Shown one piece after another: positions 35,652-43,376 of a DNA stretch of 64,000 nt. Each line of letters opens with the position of its first letter. Position 1 is the first letter of the stretch. The notes beneath the pieces were generated by a model, which searched no databases, was not told the DNA's origin, and saw only the letters and a program-made list of their open reading frames with translations. This DNA comes from Diplocloster modestus (GTDB taxonomy: Bacteria; Bacillota; Clostridia; Lachnospirales; Lachnospiraceae): contig NZ_JAHQCX010000003.1 in the NCBI RefSeq assembly GCF_019042245.1, forward strand, positions 248,001-312,000, given 5' to 3'. The position numbers and the translations under genes are program-made.

Positions 35652-37442
35652 ATGGTGACGAAAAATAAAATGGGATTCGCAGCCTTTTCCATCGATGAAA
35701 GTGATAGAATTTATATGATCGTCACAGATCGTTTCTATGACGGCAATCCGAAAAACAACGGCATCTTAGGTCAGGAGTATCGTCCGGGTAATCTTTCTTT
35801 TTATCAAGGGGGAGACTGGAATGGAATCATGCAAAAACTCCCTTATATTAAAAAACTGGGCTTTACTGCTATATGGATCTCTGCGCCGCAGGATAATGAA
35901 TTATTCAGCCGTTCCGGAGATGAAGCGGGCTATCATGGTTATTACACGAGAGACTTCAGCAATGTAAATCCTCATTTTGGAACAGCTGCTGACCTTGCCG
36001 ACTTAATTCTCGCATCTGCAGATCTTCATATAAAAGTGATCTTGGACGTACAGTTAAATCATACGGCCGATTATTTGCAGTATCCGTCATTGACTTATGA
36101 TCCTCCGGAATATTATCCGGCTCCTCCCTTTAATAATCCTAGTTGGTATCATAACTATCCTAACATAGTTGATTTTTCGAACCCAGAAGAAATGCAAAAT
36201 TTTAGTCTTGGTGGATTGGACGATCTCGCTCAGGAAAATCCTGAATGCTTCCGGGCTTTAAAAGAAGCCTATTGGAATCCTGATACTCAGGATGGATGGT
36301 TTAGTTATGGTTTTGCAGGTTCCAGAATCGATGCCGTTTTAGAAATCCCTCCCCAATATTTGGAGGAATTCCAAAATTTTACATGCAAACCCGCCTTTGG
36401 AGAAGCTTTAACCGGATCTGTGGATGAAAATGCCGCTTTGGCAAAAACCTTATGGGGCATGCTGGATTATCCCCTTTATTTTCAAATGAATAAAGTTTTT
36501 TGCCAGGATAGTTTCTGGGAAGGTATTCATTGGATATTTTCACAGGATTACAAATATCCCTTTTCCAATCGTCTTTTTACCTTTTTGGATAATCATGACC
36601 GGGCCCGTTTTCTGGCCAATGCCGGTGACAGCTTTTCAAAATTACGGCTGGCTCTTACTTTTCTTTATGCTGTCCGCGGAATCCCGGTCATTTATTATGG
36701 CACGGAACAAAATATGGCAGGAGATTATAAATATTCAGATGAGAATCTGAACCGGGTGAATCGGGAATCTATGACTAGCTTTTCGACAGAAACCACAACC
36801 TTCGTTTATCTGGAACATTTAAATCATATACGGAGTCTGTACACCGATTTGTTTTCCAACGGAATGCAAATTGAGCAATATTTTAATTCTGATGACCGAG
36901 TGTATGCTTTTAGCCGGGAACTATTCCATAAGACCGAAGCCGTCCTTTGCATATTTAATAATTCTCCCGTTAGGCAAGAACGGCAAATATTGATAAATAG
37001 TACTTCGACGGTATTTATTCCAGGCAGATTTTTGGTCGATCTGCTAAATTCTAATAACAGGGTAAAAATTCAAGATTCCGGTCAAGCACCTATCGTTGCC
37101 ATTTCCATTCCAGCCTACGGCGCTATGCTATTAAGCAACGAATATACCGGAGAATATATTCCTCCCGTATACCGTCAAACGACAATCCGCATTCATTACG
37201 ATGCCGGATGGGGCAACCGTTTGACAATTCGCGGGAACTCCGTCCCTCTCAATTGGGAATGGGGCCAACCCTGCGATAACATCAATTGTAATCTTTGGCA
37301 ATATGTTCTGGAACGTCCCTTAAGAGATCCTTTCTTATTTAAAATACTTCTCAACGATTCCGTATGGGAAGCTGGGGAGAATCATTGTATTCGGGAAGGA
37401 GAAACGAAAGATCTCTATATTTCTTTTCATGATAAAATATAG
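35652..37442 (+). CDS. Cytosolic GH13 enzyme, cyclomaltodextrinase/CGTase-like, with C-terminal beta-sandwich
   Basis: This 596-residue alpha-amylase-family protein has no signal peptide. The (beta/alpha)8 barrel carries DVQLNHTADY near residue 135, nucleophile Asp227 in GSRIDAVLEI, acid/base Glu251 in FGEALTGS, and Asp316 in DNHDRARF. Insertions such as the PPEYYPAPPFNNPSWYHN region resemble cyclodextrin glucanotransferases. After domain C, residues about 510-596 form a starch-binding-like sandwich (TIRIHYDAGWGNRLTIRGN). CGTases are normally secreted, so a cytosolic version behind an importer suggests opening of imported cyclodextrins or malto-oligosaccharides, with the GH13 glucosidase finishing the job. 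ATG 35652 follows GGGAG. Confidence 0.85.
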   Translation: MVTKNKMGFAAFSIDESDRIYMIVTDRFYDGNPKNNGILGQEYRPGNLSFYQGGDWNGIMQKLPYIKKLGFTAIWISAPQDNELFSRSGDEAGYHGYYTRDFSNVNPHFGTAADLADLILASADLHIKVILDVQLNHTADYLQYPSLTYDPPEYYPAPPFNNPSWYHNYPNIVDFSNPEEMQNFSLGGLDDLAQENPECFRALKEAYWNPDTQDGWFSYGFAGSRIDAVLEIPPQYLEEFQNFTCKPAFGEALTGSVDENAALAKTLWGMLDYPLYFQMNKVFCQDSFWEGIHWIFSQDYKYPFSNRLFTFLDNHDRARFLANAGDSFSKLRLALTFLYAVRGIPVIYYGTEQNMAGDYKYSDENLNRVNRESMTSFSTETTTFVYLEHLNHIRSLYTDLFSNGMQIEQYFNSDDRVYAFSRELFHKTEAVLCIFNNSPVRQERQILINSTSTVFIPGRFLVDLLNSNNRVKIQDSGQAPIVAISIPAYGAMLLSNEYTGEYIPPVYRQTTIRIHYDAGWGNRLTIRGNSVPLNWEWGQPCDNINCNLWQYVLERPLRDPFLFKILLNDSVWEAGENHCIREGETKDLYISFHDKI

Positions 37443-37469
37443 TTACAAAACTACGCCGAAATAAAGAAA

Positions 37470-37501
37470 GCCGAAAACCTTGATAAATTAAGGTTTTCGG
37501 C
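37470..37501. terminator. Hairpin between the GH13 gene and the tRNA-Arg fragment
   Basis: GCCGAAAACCTT and AAGGTTTTCGGC form a perfect 12-bp stem with an 8-base loop. On the minus strand it is followed by TTTCTTTATTT, so it is the natural terminator of the tRNA gene. It may also stop the GH13 transcript from the other side. Confidence 0.8.
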
Positions 37502-37510
37502 ATTACATTC

Positions 37511-37557
37511 TGGCGTTCCCGAGGTGATTCGAACACCCGACCTACCGCTTAGGAGAA
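37511..37557 (-). other. ICE attachment site: 3' half of tRNA-Arg(CCU)
   Basis: On the minus strand this reads as the 3' part of a tRNA: anticodon loop CTCCTAA, the T arm GGGTG-TTCGAAT-CACCT, then the acceptor strand and an encoded CCA at the end. The 5' half is missing: the sequence beyond the anticodon loop does not pair with the 3' anticodon stem and has no D arm. This is the signature left by an element inserted at a tRNA 3' end, where the intact tRNA is rebuilt at the far end of the element. Chromosomal genes lie left and conjugation genes lie right. Confidence 0.85.
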
Positions 37558-37602
37558 CAAATAACTCTTTGTCCTACGATTCCCTTACACTACATTCCGC
37601 TT

Positions 37603-37658
37603 CGTTTTGTGTCAATTTAGCCCAATGAATTTTTGATTTCTCACGCCGTTTTGTGTCA
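37603..37658. repeat. Direct repeat CGTTTTGTGTCA near the ICE end
   Basis: The 12-mer CGTTTTGTGTCA occurs at 37603-37614 and again at 37647-37658, 44 bp apart. It lies just inside the attachment site and may be a binding site for recombination proteins. Confidence 0.6.
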
Positions 37659-37697
37659 TTCTGCACAGTTTCAAGGCGCTGGAATACCTTTCGCGCA

Positions 37698-37767
37698 ATT
37701 AGCAAAAAATTAGCAGACGGCATTTTTGAGCTTTTGTAAAAACGCAAATTAGCAGATTATTAGCAGA
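37698..37767. repeat. Phased ATTAGCAGA direct repeats (candidate integrase arm sites)
   Basis: Four copies occur as two pairs: ATTAGCAAA at 37698 and ATTAGCAGA at 37709, then ATTAGCAGA at 37748 and 37759. Copies in each pair are 11 bp apart, one helical turn, and the pairs are 50 bp apart. Tyrosine integrases and their excisionases bind such arm-type repeats near element ends. Confidence 0.7.
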
Positions 37768-37774
37768 GCGGCCC

Positions 37775-37815
37775 GCCCGGGGTGTGTTATTTTTATACGC
37801 ATCCCGGGCTATTTT
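37775..37815 (+). terminator. Terminator at the left edge of the ICE
   Basis: GCCCGGGGTGTGT and ACGCATCCCGGGC form a 13-bp stem with two G-T pairs around TATTTTTAT, followed by a T-rich run. It probably insulates the first element gene from transcription coming from the chromosome. Confidence 0.7.
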
Positions 37816-37859
37816 ATCATTTTTATGCAATAGAATCAATCTTAAAATAGGAGGTTTCC

Positions 37860-38996
37860 ATGCCGGCTTATCAATTACAGATCAAACAGGTCGTGGATTA
37901 CCCACGATGCCGGATTTATCGGCAATTCGTCCATCGGCTGATGGCAGACCGGAGCATTCGCACAAGCGGAGGCTCTGGTCTTTTTTATTTTACCGTGCTT
38001 TGCAGTTACGCAAACTTCCGCACTTCATACCGCCGCATAGATGGTATTAGCTATACCATCTATCCGGGCGAATGGGTCTGCACACTCAAGGAAGTGTCCC
38101 AATGGTTTCGCACACGGTTTCAATGCCAGGCGTTGACAGTGCTGGAACAACTGCAGAAACAGCACTTTATCACTTTTCAGACACTGGATCGCGGCAATGT
38201 GATCCGCTATAAAATTTGCGACTGGGCGCGGCATAACACGGTGCTTGAATATAATGCTCCCTGCCAAAAGGATACCGGCTTTTTCTTTCTACCCGTTTCC
38301 GTTGTCACAGATCTCATCAGCACAAGCCGATGCTCCGAAATGGATATTATTCTGGACCTCTGGGTTTCAGCCGTCTACAACGATAATCAGGTACAGGGGT
38401 CAGACCTGGGGCCAGTAGTCTATTTCCGCAACGGCACCGGCAATCCTCTTGTTGCCTACACTGAACTGGCTGTCCGCTGGGGGTTGTCCCGGGCGACAGT
38501 CGGCCGCGTCCTCAAAAAGCTGGCCGCGCTGGACTATATCTCCCTTATGTCCTTCCCGGGCCGACACGGCAGCGTGGTCTATTTGAAAAATTACCTGTCC
38601 ACCATGTTTGAAATATCGGATGTTATGGTGGACAAAGAGGAGGTCGCTATGACGCTCAACATCCATTTGGAACTCCCCGATGAATCAGGCTCCAGCCAAA
38701 ACACACCAAGTATAGAGCATGAGGTTATCGTTTCAAACGAACTCAATAGCGTTTCAAAATCGCACATTGAAATTATCATCCAAAAGATGGCTCAAATCCT
38801 GATGGCACAAGGGATTTCGTGCTTTGGTTGTCCCCTCTCCCGCTATAAGTTATATCCCTTATCGGGCGACTGCCGGGAAGATTTACTACCCCGCGCACGG
38901 GAACAGTCAACGCTCTGTTTTGGCTTGTCCATCCTGTGCGGGAACAGACAGGTCACCACTTTTGAACTTACACTCTCTCCCGTTGCGGAGAATTGA
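37860..38996 (+). CDS. Winged-helix DNA-binding protein of the ICE
   Basis: This 378-residue protein is the first gene inside the element. Residues about 190-260 look like a winged-helix domain (YTELAVRWGLSRATVGRVLKKLAALDYISLMSF), and an earlier region (LKEVSQWFRTRFQCQALTVLEQLQKQHFI) looks like a second one. The tail contains Cys residues (CFGCPLSRY) of unknown role. Its double helix-turn-helix layout and position suggest a replication or regulatory protein, but I do not recognise a named family. ATG 37860 follows AGGAGG. It is a candidate to bind the direct repeats at the element end or the two shared promoters. Confidence 0.6.
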   Translation: MPAYQLQIKQVVDYPRCRIYRQFVHRLMADRSIRTSGGSGLFYFTVLCSYANFRTSYRRIDGISYTIYPGEWVCTLKEVSQWFRTRFQCQALTVLEQLQKQHFITFQTLDRGNVIRYKICDWARHNTVLEYNAPCQKDTGFFFLPVSVVTDLISTSRCSEMDIILDLWVSAVYNDNQVQGSDLGPVVYFRNGTGNPLVAYTELAVRWGLSRATVGRVLKKLAALDYISLMSFPGRHGSVVYLKNYLSTMFEISDVMVDKEEVAMTLNIHLELPDESGSSQNTPSIEHEVIVSNELNSVSKSHIEIIIQKMAQILMAQGISCFGCPLSRYKLYPLSGDCREDLLPRAREQSTLCFGLSILCGNRQVTTFELTLSPVAEN

Positions 38997-39012
38997 ATAA
39001 GGAGGTCTTACC

Positions 39013-39564
39013 ATGAAGAAATTTGTTGAAAAAGATGTCGCAGAAAACCCGCTGTACCATGATACCTGGAAACTGTTGAAAAAATACCGCGATGTGGTGT
39101 GGAGCCTGGAAATTTCTGTCCAGCATGTGCGTTCCAAGTTTGAGATCGAATACGGCACATCCATCGAGGAATTTCTGGATTCCATCTATCTGGCCGGCGC
39201 CGATCTGAATGGGAGCGATATTGAACACCATGCCAAGTGCATTGAGCGCAGCCACAAAATGCTGAAACTTTTGGATTCAGCAGTCGAATTGCTTCGTACC
39301 CGCCACAAGAACGGCGAGGCCTATTACTGGCTGCTTTACTACTCCTTCCTCTCCCCGCAGCAACTCAAAAATGTGGAGGAGATCATCGAGAATTTGCGTC
39401 CGCATATCCGGGACATCTCATTCCGTACTTACTACCGCAGGCGCAGGGAAGCCATTGACGCACTCAGTTCCGTACTATGGGGGTACACCTCCAAAGACAG
39501 TTTGGATATGCTGGAACAGTTCTTTCCAGCGCCAAAACCAGATGAAAAGGCCAAGGGCAAATAA
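39013..39564 (+). CDS. ArpU/RinA-like transcriptional regulator of the ICE
   Basis: This 183-residue, mostly helical protein has a C-terminal region (about 117-165: LSPQQLKNVEEIIENL ... ISFRTYYRRRREAIDALSSVLWG) that resembles the sigma-region-4-like domain of ArpU, RinA and DUF1492 phage late-gene regulators. Those proteins switch on late or packaging operons. It lies directly before the secretion operon promoter, and its stop codon overlaps the first of the two promoter repeats. ATG 39013 follows AAGGAGG and is 16 bp after the previous gene. The family match is by eye and moderate. Confidence 0.55.
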   Translation: MKKFVEKDVAENPLYHDTWKLLKKYRDVVWSLEISVQHVRSKFEIEYGTSIEEFLDSIYLAGADLNGSDIEHHAKCIERSHKMLKLLDSAVELLRTRHKNGEAYYWLLYYSFLSPQQLKNVEEIIENLRPHIRDISFRTYYRRRREAIDALSSVLWGYTSKDSLDMLEQFFPAPKPDEKAKGK

Positions 39565-39632
39565 TTGGCAGAATACGGGAATGAAATTGGCGCATTCCTG
39601 CCCTTGAGCCGTAAATCCTGGTGTGCTAAACT
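39564..39632 (+). promoter_or_regulatory. Promoter A of the conjugation operon, with two upstream repeats
   Basis: Direct repeats ATTGGCAGA (39564) and ATTGGCGCA (39586) are 22 bp apart. They are followed by TGCCC, -35 TTGAGC (39604-39609), a 17-bp spacer beginning CGTAAATCC, and -10 TAAACT (39627-39632). The same arrangement with identical distances precedes the Tad operon. The start is predicted near 39639. Confidence 0.75.
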
Positions 39633-39678
39633 GAATATGCTCAAACTTGCACCCAAAACTGAATGCAGGCAGTGAACG

Positions 39679-39702
39679 GCACCTTTTTCAAGGTGCTTTT
39701 TT
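39679..39702 (+). terminator. Leader terminator A1 of the conjugation operon
   Basis: GCACCTT and AAGGTGC form a 7-bp stem with loop TTTC, followed by six T residues. It lies about 40 bases after the predicted start of promoter A and before the first gene, so it must be read through for the operon to be expressed. Confidence 0.8.
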
Positions 39703-39731
39703 GCTGCCCTAATGACCGGCCGATTGGGGAG

Positions 39732-39772
39732 GGAGCCCGCATCTATTACAAGAGCTGCGGGCTCCTCTTTTG
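39732..39772 (+). terminator. Leader terminator A2 of the conjugation operon
   Basis: GGAGCCCGC (39732-39740) and GCGGGCTCC (39757-39765) form a perfect 9-bp stem with a 16-base loop, followed by TCTTTTGTTT. It is a second terminator in tandem with A1, still upstream of the first gene. Confidence 0.75.
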
Positions 39773-39813
39773 TTTGAGTCCCGCATATTACATTTGGATT
39801 GGAGGTCCGAAAA

Positions 39814-40209
39814 TTGAAAAAACGCAAGATTCCTCACCAAAAGCGAAACGGCGATACCAGCCCTCCGCGCCGTTTTTCCATTGGCAGAATCGCTTATATG
39901 GCGTTTCTGTGTCCCACCGTCTCATTGATGTTCAGCCAGCCGGCCTTTGCCGCAACCGATGTTTGGACAAAGGCCACAGAAATCATGCAGGATGTCTACA
40001 CGCAGATCCTCGCTATCTCCACGATTGCGGCCATTGTGACCGCTTCGGTAGCATTGCTGCTCATGAATTTCTCCCGTTCTGGTAAAACGGTGGATGAAAG
40101 CAGAGCTTGGCTCAAACGAATTGTTATCACCTGGGCCATCTTAAACAGTCTGGGCTTTATCATGTCCTATATCGTCCCCTTCTTTGAGGGTGGTCAGTGG
40201 GCAGGTTGA
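39814..40209 (+). CDS. TrbC/VirB2-like pilin-type protein
   Basis: This 131-residue protein has a long Sec-type signal sequence (basic start, hydrophobic core about 24-42, cleavage after AFA near residue 46) and two later hydrophobic helices (about 63-85 and 105-122). This is the usual layout of TrbC/VirB2-type conjugation pilins or membrane-pore components. The start is TTG 39814, eight bases after GGAGG; an earlier TTG overlaps that site. It is the first gene of the secretion operon, 40 bp before the VirB6-like gene. Confidence 0.65.
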   Translation: MKKRKIPHQKRNGDTSPPRRFSIGRIAYMAFLCPTVSLMFSQPAFAATDVWTKATEIMQDVYTQILAISTIAAIVTASVALLLMNFSRSGKTVDESRAWLKRIVITWAILNSLGFIMSYIVPFFEGGQWAG

Positions 40210-40249
40210 TCGGCATCACATTGATACCCGACGAAAGGAGGCATGACCT

Positions 40250-40960
40250 ATGGGTATTCTGGACGGCATTGTTGAATGGATTGCAGAGCAGGTCATGGCG
40301 GGCCTTGACTTGATAACCACCTCGGTTTTGGGGGCACTGGGCTGCGATATGGCGGTATTTCTGCGCTACTTTCCCGCAGCCGAAACGATGTACAGCGTTT
40401 TTGTGGCACTGGGCATCGGTATCATTCTCCTTAACTGGGTGTGGCAGCTGTTCAAGAACTTTGGCCTGGGAGCCGGCATTGAAGCGGAAGACCCGCTCAA
40501 ATTGAGCATCCGGTCCGTCATTTTTATTCTTTTAGCGTTCTTCTCCAATGAGATTGTCAGCATGATCCTGACCATCGGCGGCACACCGTATAACTGGATT
40601 ATGGATTCGGAGCTGCCGGCACTCAGTTTTGCAGATTTCAATTCTGTCATGCTGGTCATCATCGGGGTGTGCGCCAATGGGGCTGTGGCCCTTATCACTC
40701 TGATTTTAGTCATCATTCTGGCGTGGAACTACCTGAAGTTGCTGCTGGAAGCGGCAGAGCGATATGTATTGCTCGGCGTGCTGGTCTATACGGCTCCAGT
40801 AGCCTTTTCCATGGGGGCAAGCCAGACAACATCAAACATCTGGAAATCCTGGTGCCGGATGCTGGGCGGTCAGATTTTTCTTCTGCTGATGAACGCCTGG
40901 TGCCTGCGCCTGTTCACGAGCATGGTTGGTTCGTTTATCTCCAACCCGCTCTCTTTGTAA
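40250..40960 (+). CDS. VirB6/TrbL-like polytopic conjugation protein
   Basis: This 236-residue protein has about five to six hydrophobic segments. They include MYSVFVALGIGIILLNWVW, SVIFILLAFFSNEIVSMIL and ALITLILVIILAWNYLKLLL, plus a late region with WKSWCRMLGGQIFLLLMNAW. Size, helix number and operon position fit the VirB6/TrbL channel component of type IV secretion systems. ATG 40250 follows AAGGAGG. The next gene starts 11 bp on. Confidence 0.7.
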   Translation: MGILDGIVEWIAEQVMAGLDLITTSVLGALGCDMAVFLRYFPAAETMYSVFVALGIGIILLNWVWQLFKNFGLGAGIEAEDPLKLSIRSVIFILLAFFSNEIVSMILTIGGTPYNWIMDSELPALSFADFNSVMLVIIGVCANGAVALITLILVIILAWNYLKLLLEAAERYVLLGVLVYTAPVAFSMGASQTTSNIWKSWCRMLGGQIFLLLMNAWCLRLFTSMVGSFISNPLSL

Positions 40961-40971
40961 GGAGGGCCATT

Positions 40972-41964
40972 TTGAAAAGACTCAAGAAAATTTTGTTCCT
41001 TGCGCTGATGGTCGCAGCTCTCTCCTGTCTGTTCTGCCAGCCTGCTTTCGCCATTTCGGAGGAAGAAGTCCAGGCACAAGTGGACGCCGTAGGCAAAGAA
41101 GCCGTTTCGGGGAATGTGCTGATCTGGTTTATGTGCGCAATCGGATTTCTTAAAGTATCACAGAAGGTTGATTCTTTTATGGCGAGTCTGGGCGTCAATG
41201 TCGGCCATACCGGCGGCAGTATGTTGGCGGAGGCTATGATTGCGGCCAGAGGATTCAGCGGATTTAAGAGCTTTGCCAGCAATCACTTTGCGGGCGGCCG
41301 CAGCAGCCATTCCTCCCATGTCAATGCAAGCGGTGGCGGAAAAGGCGGCACTGGATTCGGCGCTGGTTTTGCCAGCGGCGGTTTGGCTGGTGTGATTAAA
41401 AGGAATGTTACCAACAATGCGGTCAAAACAGCTACAACGCCACCAGATGCCAAACCCTCCGGGTTAAGCGGGTTGGTCGGCGGTGCTGCAGGCGGCATCG
41501 GCGGCCATATCTACGCTTCATCCGTAAGCAAGGGAGGCAATTTTGCCAACAATGTCATAGGATCGGTTGCTACCGGGAGTATCACCCAGATGGGAACTAT
41601 GACCGGGGATAAAGCTGTAGAAGCTCTGCATTCCTACATGGGTCATGCGGCATTGGAGCCCGGGGCCGAGAATATTCCCACTTATCAGAATGTGGAGATC
41701 GGCGGTGGCCGCATTACCGGCACAGAAGTCACTCCGGAACATCCAGAAGGCATCGCTTTTGGTATGTATCATGCAGACCAGTATGTGGCACCGGAAGGCC
41801 AGTACACAACCGTTCACGCCGTAGATGGTACCGCCTGGTATAAGCAGTATGCTGCGGATACGGTTGAAAAATCTCCCTATATGGCACCGGACGGCTCGAT
41901 TGCCTATCACGAATCCATCGTGAAGAAACTGCCGCCTACTCCCAAAAGAAAGGACAAACTCTAA
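40972..41964 (+). CDS. Secreted/membrane Gly-rich conjugation operon protein
   Basis: This 330-residue protein has a clear signal peptide (1-27, ending QPAFA) and a hydrophobic segment near 45-60. A glycine/serine-rich central region (about 100-200) and a C-terminal part lack recognised motifs. The start is TTG 40972 after GGAGGG; the long open frame upstream lies within the VirB6-like gene. Its stop overlaps the next start (TAATG), indicating coupling. It is probably a structural part of the transfer channel, but I do not recognise the family. Confidence 0.55.
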   Translation: MKRLKKILFLALMVAALSCLFCQPAFAISEEEVQAQVDAVGKEAVSGNVLIWFMCAIGFLKVSQKVDSFMASLGVNVGHTGGSMLAEAMIAARGFSGFKSFASNHFAGGRSSHSSHVNASGGGKGGTGFGAGFASGGLAGVIKRNVTNNAVKTATTPPDAKPSGLSGLVGGAAGGIGGHIYASSVSKGGNFANNVIGSVATGSITQMGTMTGDKAVEALHSYMGHAALEPGAENIPTYQNVEIGGGRITGTEVTPEHPEGIAFGMYHADQYVAPEGQYTTVHAVDGTAWYKQYAADTVEKSPYMAPDGSIAYHESIVKKLPPTPKRKDKL

Positions 41965-43340
41965 TGGCTGAAGAACAAAAAAACAGCTCCGCCGAAACAG
42001 TAGATGCTGCGGCCTCTGCCGCACATACGGTCAAAGGCGCTATCAAAGCTGGCAAGGCCATCTCTGGAGCAGCGAAAGGCGCTGCCGCCGGCGGCCCCTA
42101 TGGGGCTGTGGCTGGGGCCGTCTGGGCCGGCCGAAAGCACATCGGCAAAATCATTGCTATCATTGCGATTCTGCTTTTGCTGCCTGTCCTTTTCCTCTTG
42201 ATGCTGCCCGGCTTGATTTTTGGCGGGCTGGTCAATGCCTTTTCACCAGCTGATCCTGATACGCCTATCCTCAACAGCGAAACTGCTATCGTGGAAAACG
42301 CCAATGACATCACTTTTACCATCAACGCCATCTTGGGTGAGGCCCTGGATGATGTGATCGCCCGCATCGAGGAGGATTTTGCTTCTTCTGGGGCTGACCA
42401 GATGGAGATCAAAAATCCCTATTCCTCCGGCCCTGTCTACAACGCCAACCTCATCATCTCGCAGTATTGTGCTGCCCGGGATGAAGACTTTGAGAGCATT
42501 TCACTGGATGGCCTGGCCTCTGCCCTGCGAGAGCATAAAGAACATCTTTACTCCTATACCAGCGTACAGGAAAGCCGTGAGGTCACGGCTGAGGACCCGG
42601 AAACCGGGGAAGAAATCACAACTACGGAAACTTGGATGGTTTACACCATCCGTTACAATGGTGAGTCATATCTTGCTGATACTGTCTTTGCTCTTACCGA
42701 TGAACAAAAGGAGCTGGCCGCTGATTATGCCTCCAACCTCAGTTTGTTTCTTGGTGACGGACTTCTGCAAAATCTGGTTGAATGGACCGGCAACAGCATT
42801 CCCTCGCTGGGAGATGTGACCTTTACCGACGGCGGGACCCCGGTTGTTTATTACAATCAGTTGGATGAACGCTATGCCAGTCAACCCTATGGTACCGATA
42901 ACATTGGCGGCTATGGGTGCGGCCCCACCGCCATGGCAATCGTGGTTTCCTCCCTCACGGACGATATGGTGGACCCGGTGGAAATGGCAAAGTGGTCATA
43001 TGATAATGGCTATTGGTGCAAAAGCAGCGGCTCTTATCACGCATTGATTCCCGCTGCTGCAGAGGAATGGGGGCTTCCGGTGTCCGGCTGCACGACTTCC
43101 GAGCCCCAGCGGATTCTGGATGCTCTTGCTGACGGCAAGCTGGTTGTGGCAATTATGTCCGAGGGGCATTTCACTTCATCCGGCCATTTCATCGTTCTTC
43201 GCGGCGTGAAGGATGGTCAGATCATGGTGGCAGACCCGGCCAGTTATAAGCGCAGTGAACAACTCTGGGATTTATCCATCATCTTAAACGAAGCAAGCCG
43301 CCGTGCGGCAGCAGGCGGTCCTTTCTGGATTATTGGCTGA
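41964..43340 (+). CDS. C39-like cysteine peptidase / cell-wall-processing protein of the T4SS
   Basis: This 458-residue protein has an Ala/Gly-rich cytosolic start, one membrane helix (about 55-80), an extracellular middle region and a C-terminal papain-like domain of the C39_2 type. The candidate catalytic residues are Cys319 in YGCGPTAMA, His408 in SGHFIVLRG and Asp424 in VADPAS. In Firmicute conjugation systems this position is usually held by a peptidoglycan hydrolase (VirB1-like, NlpC/P60 or CHAP). Here the papain-like domain may cleave wall peptides or proteins during channel assembly. Its start overlaps the previous stop. Confidence 0.75.
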   Translation: MAEEQKNSSAETVDAAASAAHTVKGAIKAGKAISGAAKGAAAGGPYGAVAGAVWAGRKHIGKIIAIIAILLLLPVLFLLMLPGLIFGGLVNAFSPADPDTPILNSETAIVENANDITFTINAILGEALDDVIARIEEDFASSGADQMEIKNPYSSGPVYNANLIISQYCAARDEDFESISLDGLASALREHKEHLYSYTSVQESREVTAEDPETGEEITTTETWMVYTIRYNGESYLADTVFALTDEQKELAADYASNLSLFLGDGLLQNLVEWTGNSIPSLGDVTFTDGGTPVVYYNQLDERYASQPYGTDNIGGYGCGPTAMAIVVSSLTDDMVDPVEMAKWSYDNGYWCKSSGSYHALIPAAAEEWGLPVSGCTTSEPQRILDALADGKLVVAIMSEGHFTSSGHFIVLRGVKDGQIMVADPASYKRSEQLWDLSIILNEASRRAAAGGPFWIIG

Positions 43341-43376
43341 CTGTATCGCACCCCGGCATCAGAAACGAGGTAATAC

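Noticed and set aside
37511-37557. A complete, functional tRNA-Arg gene
   Set aside because: The D arm and 5' acceptor strand are absent and the anticodon stem cannot pair; only the 3' half is present.
37698-37767. CRISPR array
   Set aside because: Repeats are only nine bases with no uniform spacers and no cas genes nearby.
37860-38996. RepA_N-type replication initiator
   Set aside because: Position fits, but the N-terminal sequence does not show the RepA_N pattern; only winged-helix features are supportable.
40669-40971. N-terminal extension of the Gly-rich conjugation protein
   Set aside because: It overlaps the VirB6-like gene in another frame; the signal peptide begins at TTG 40972 after GGAGGG.
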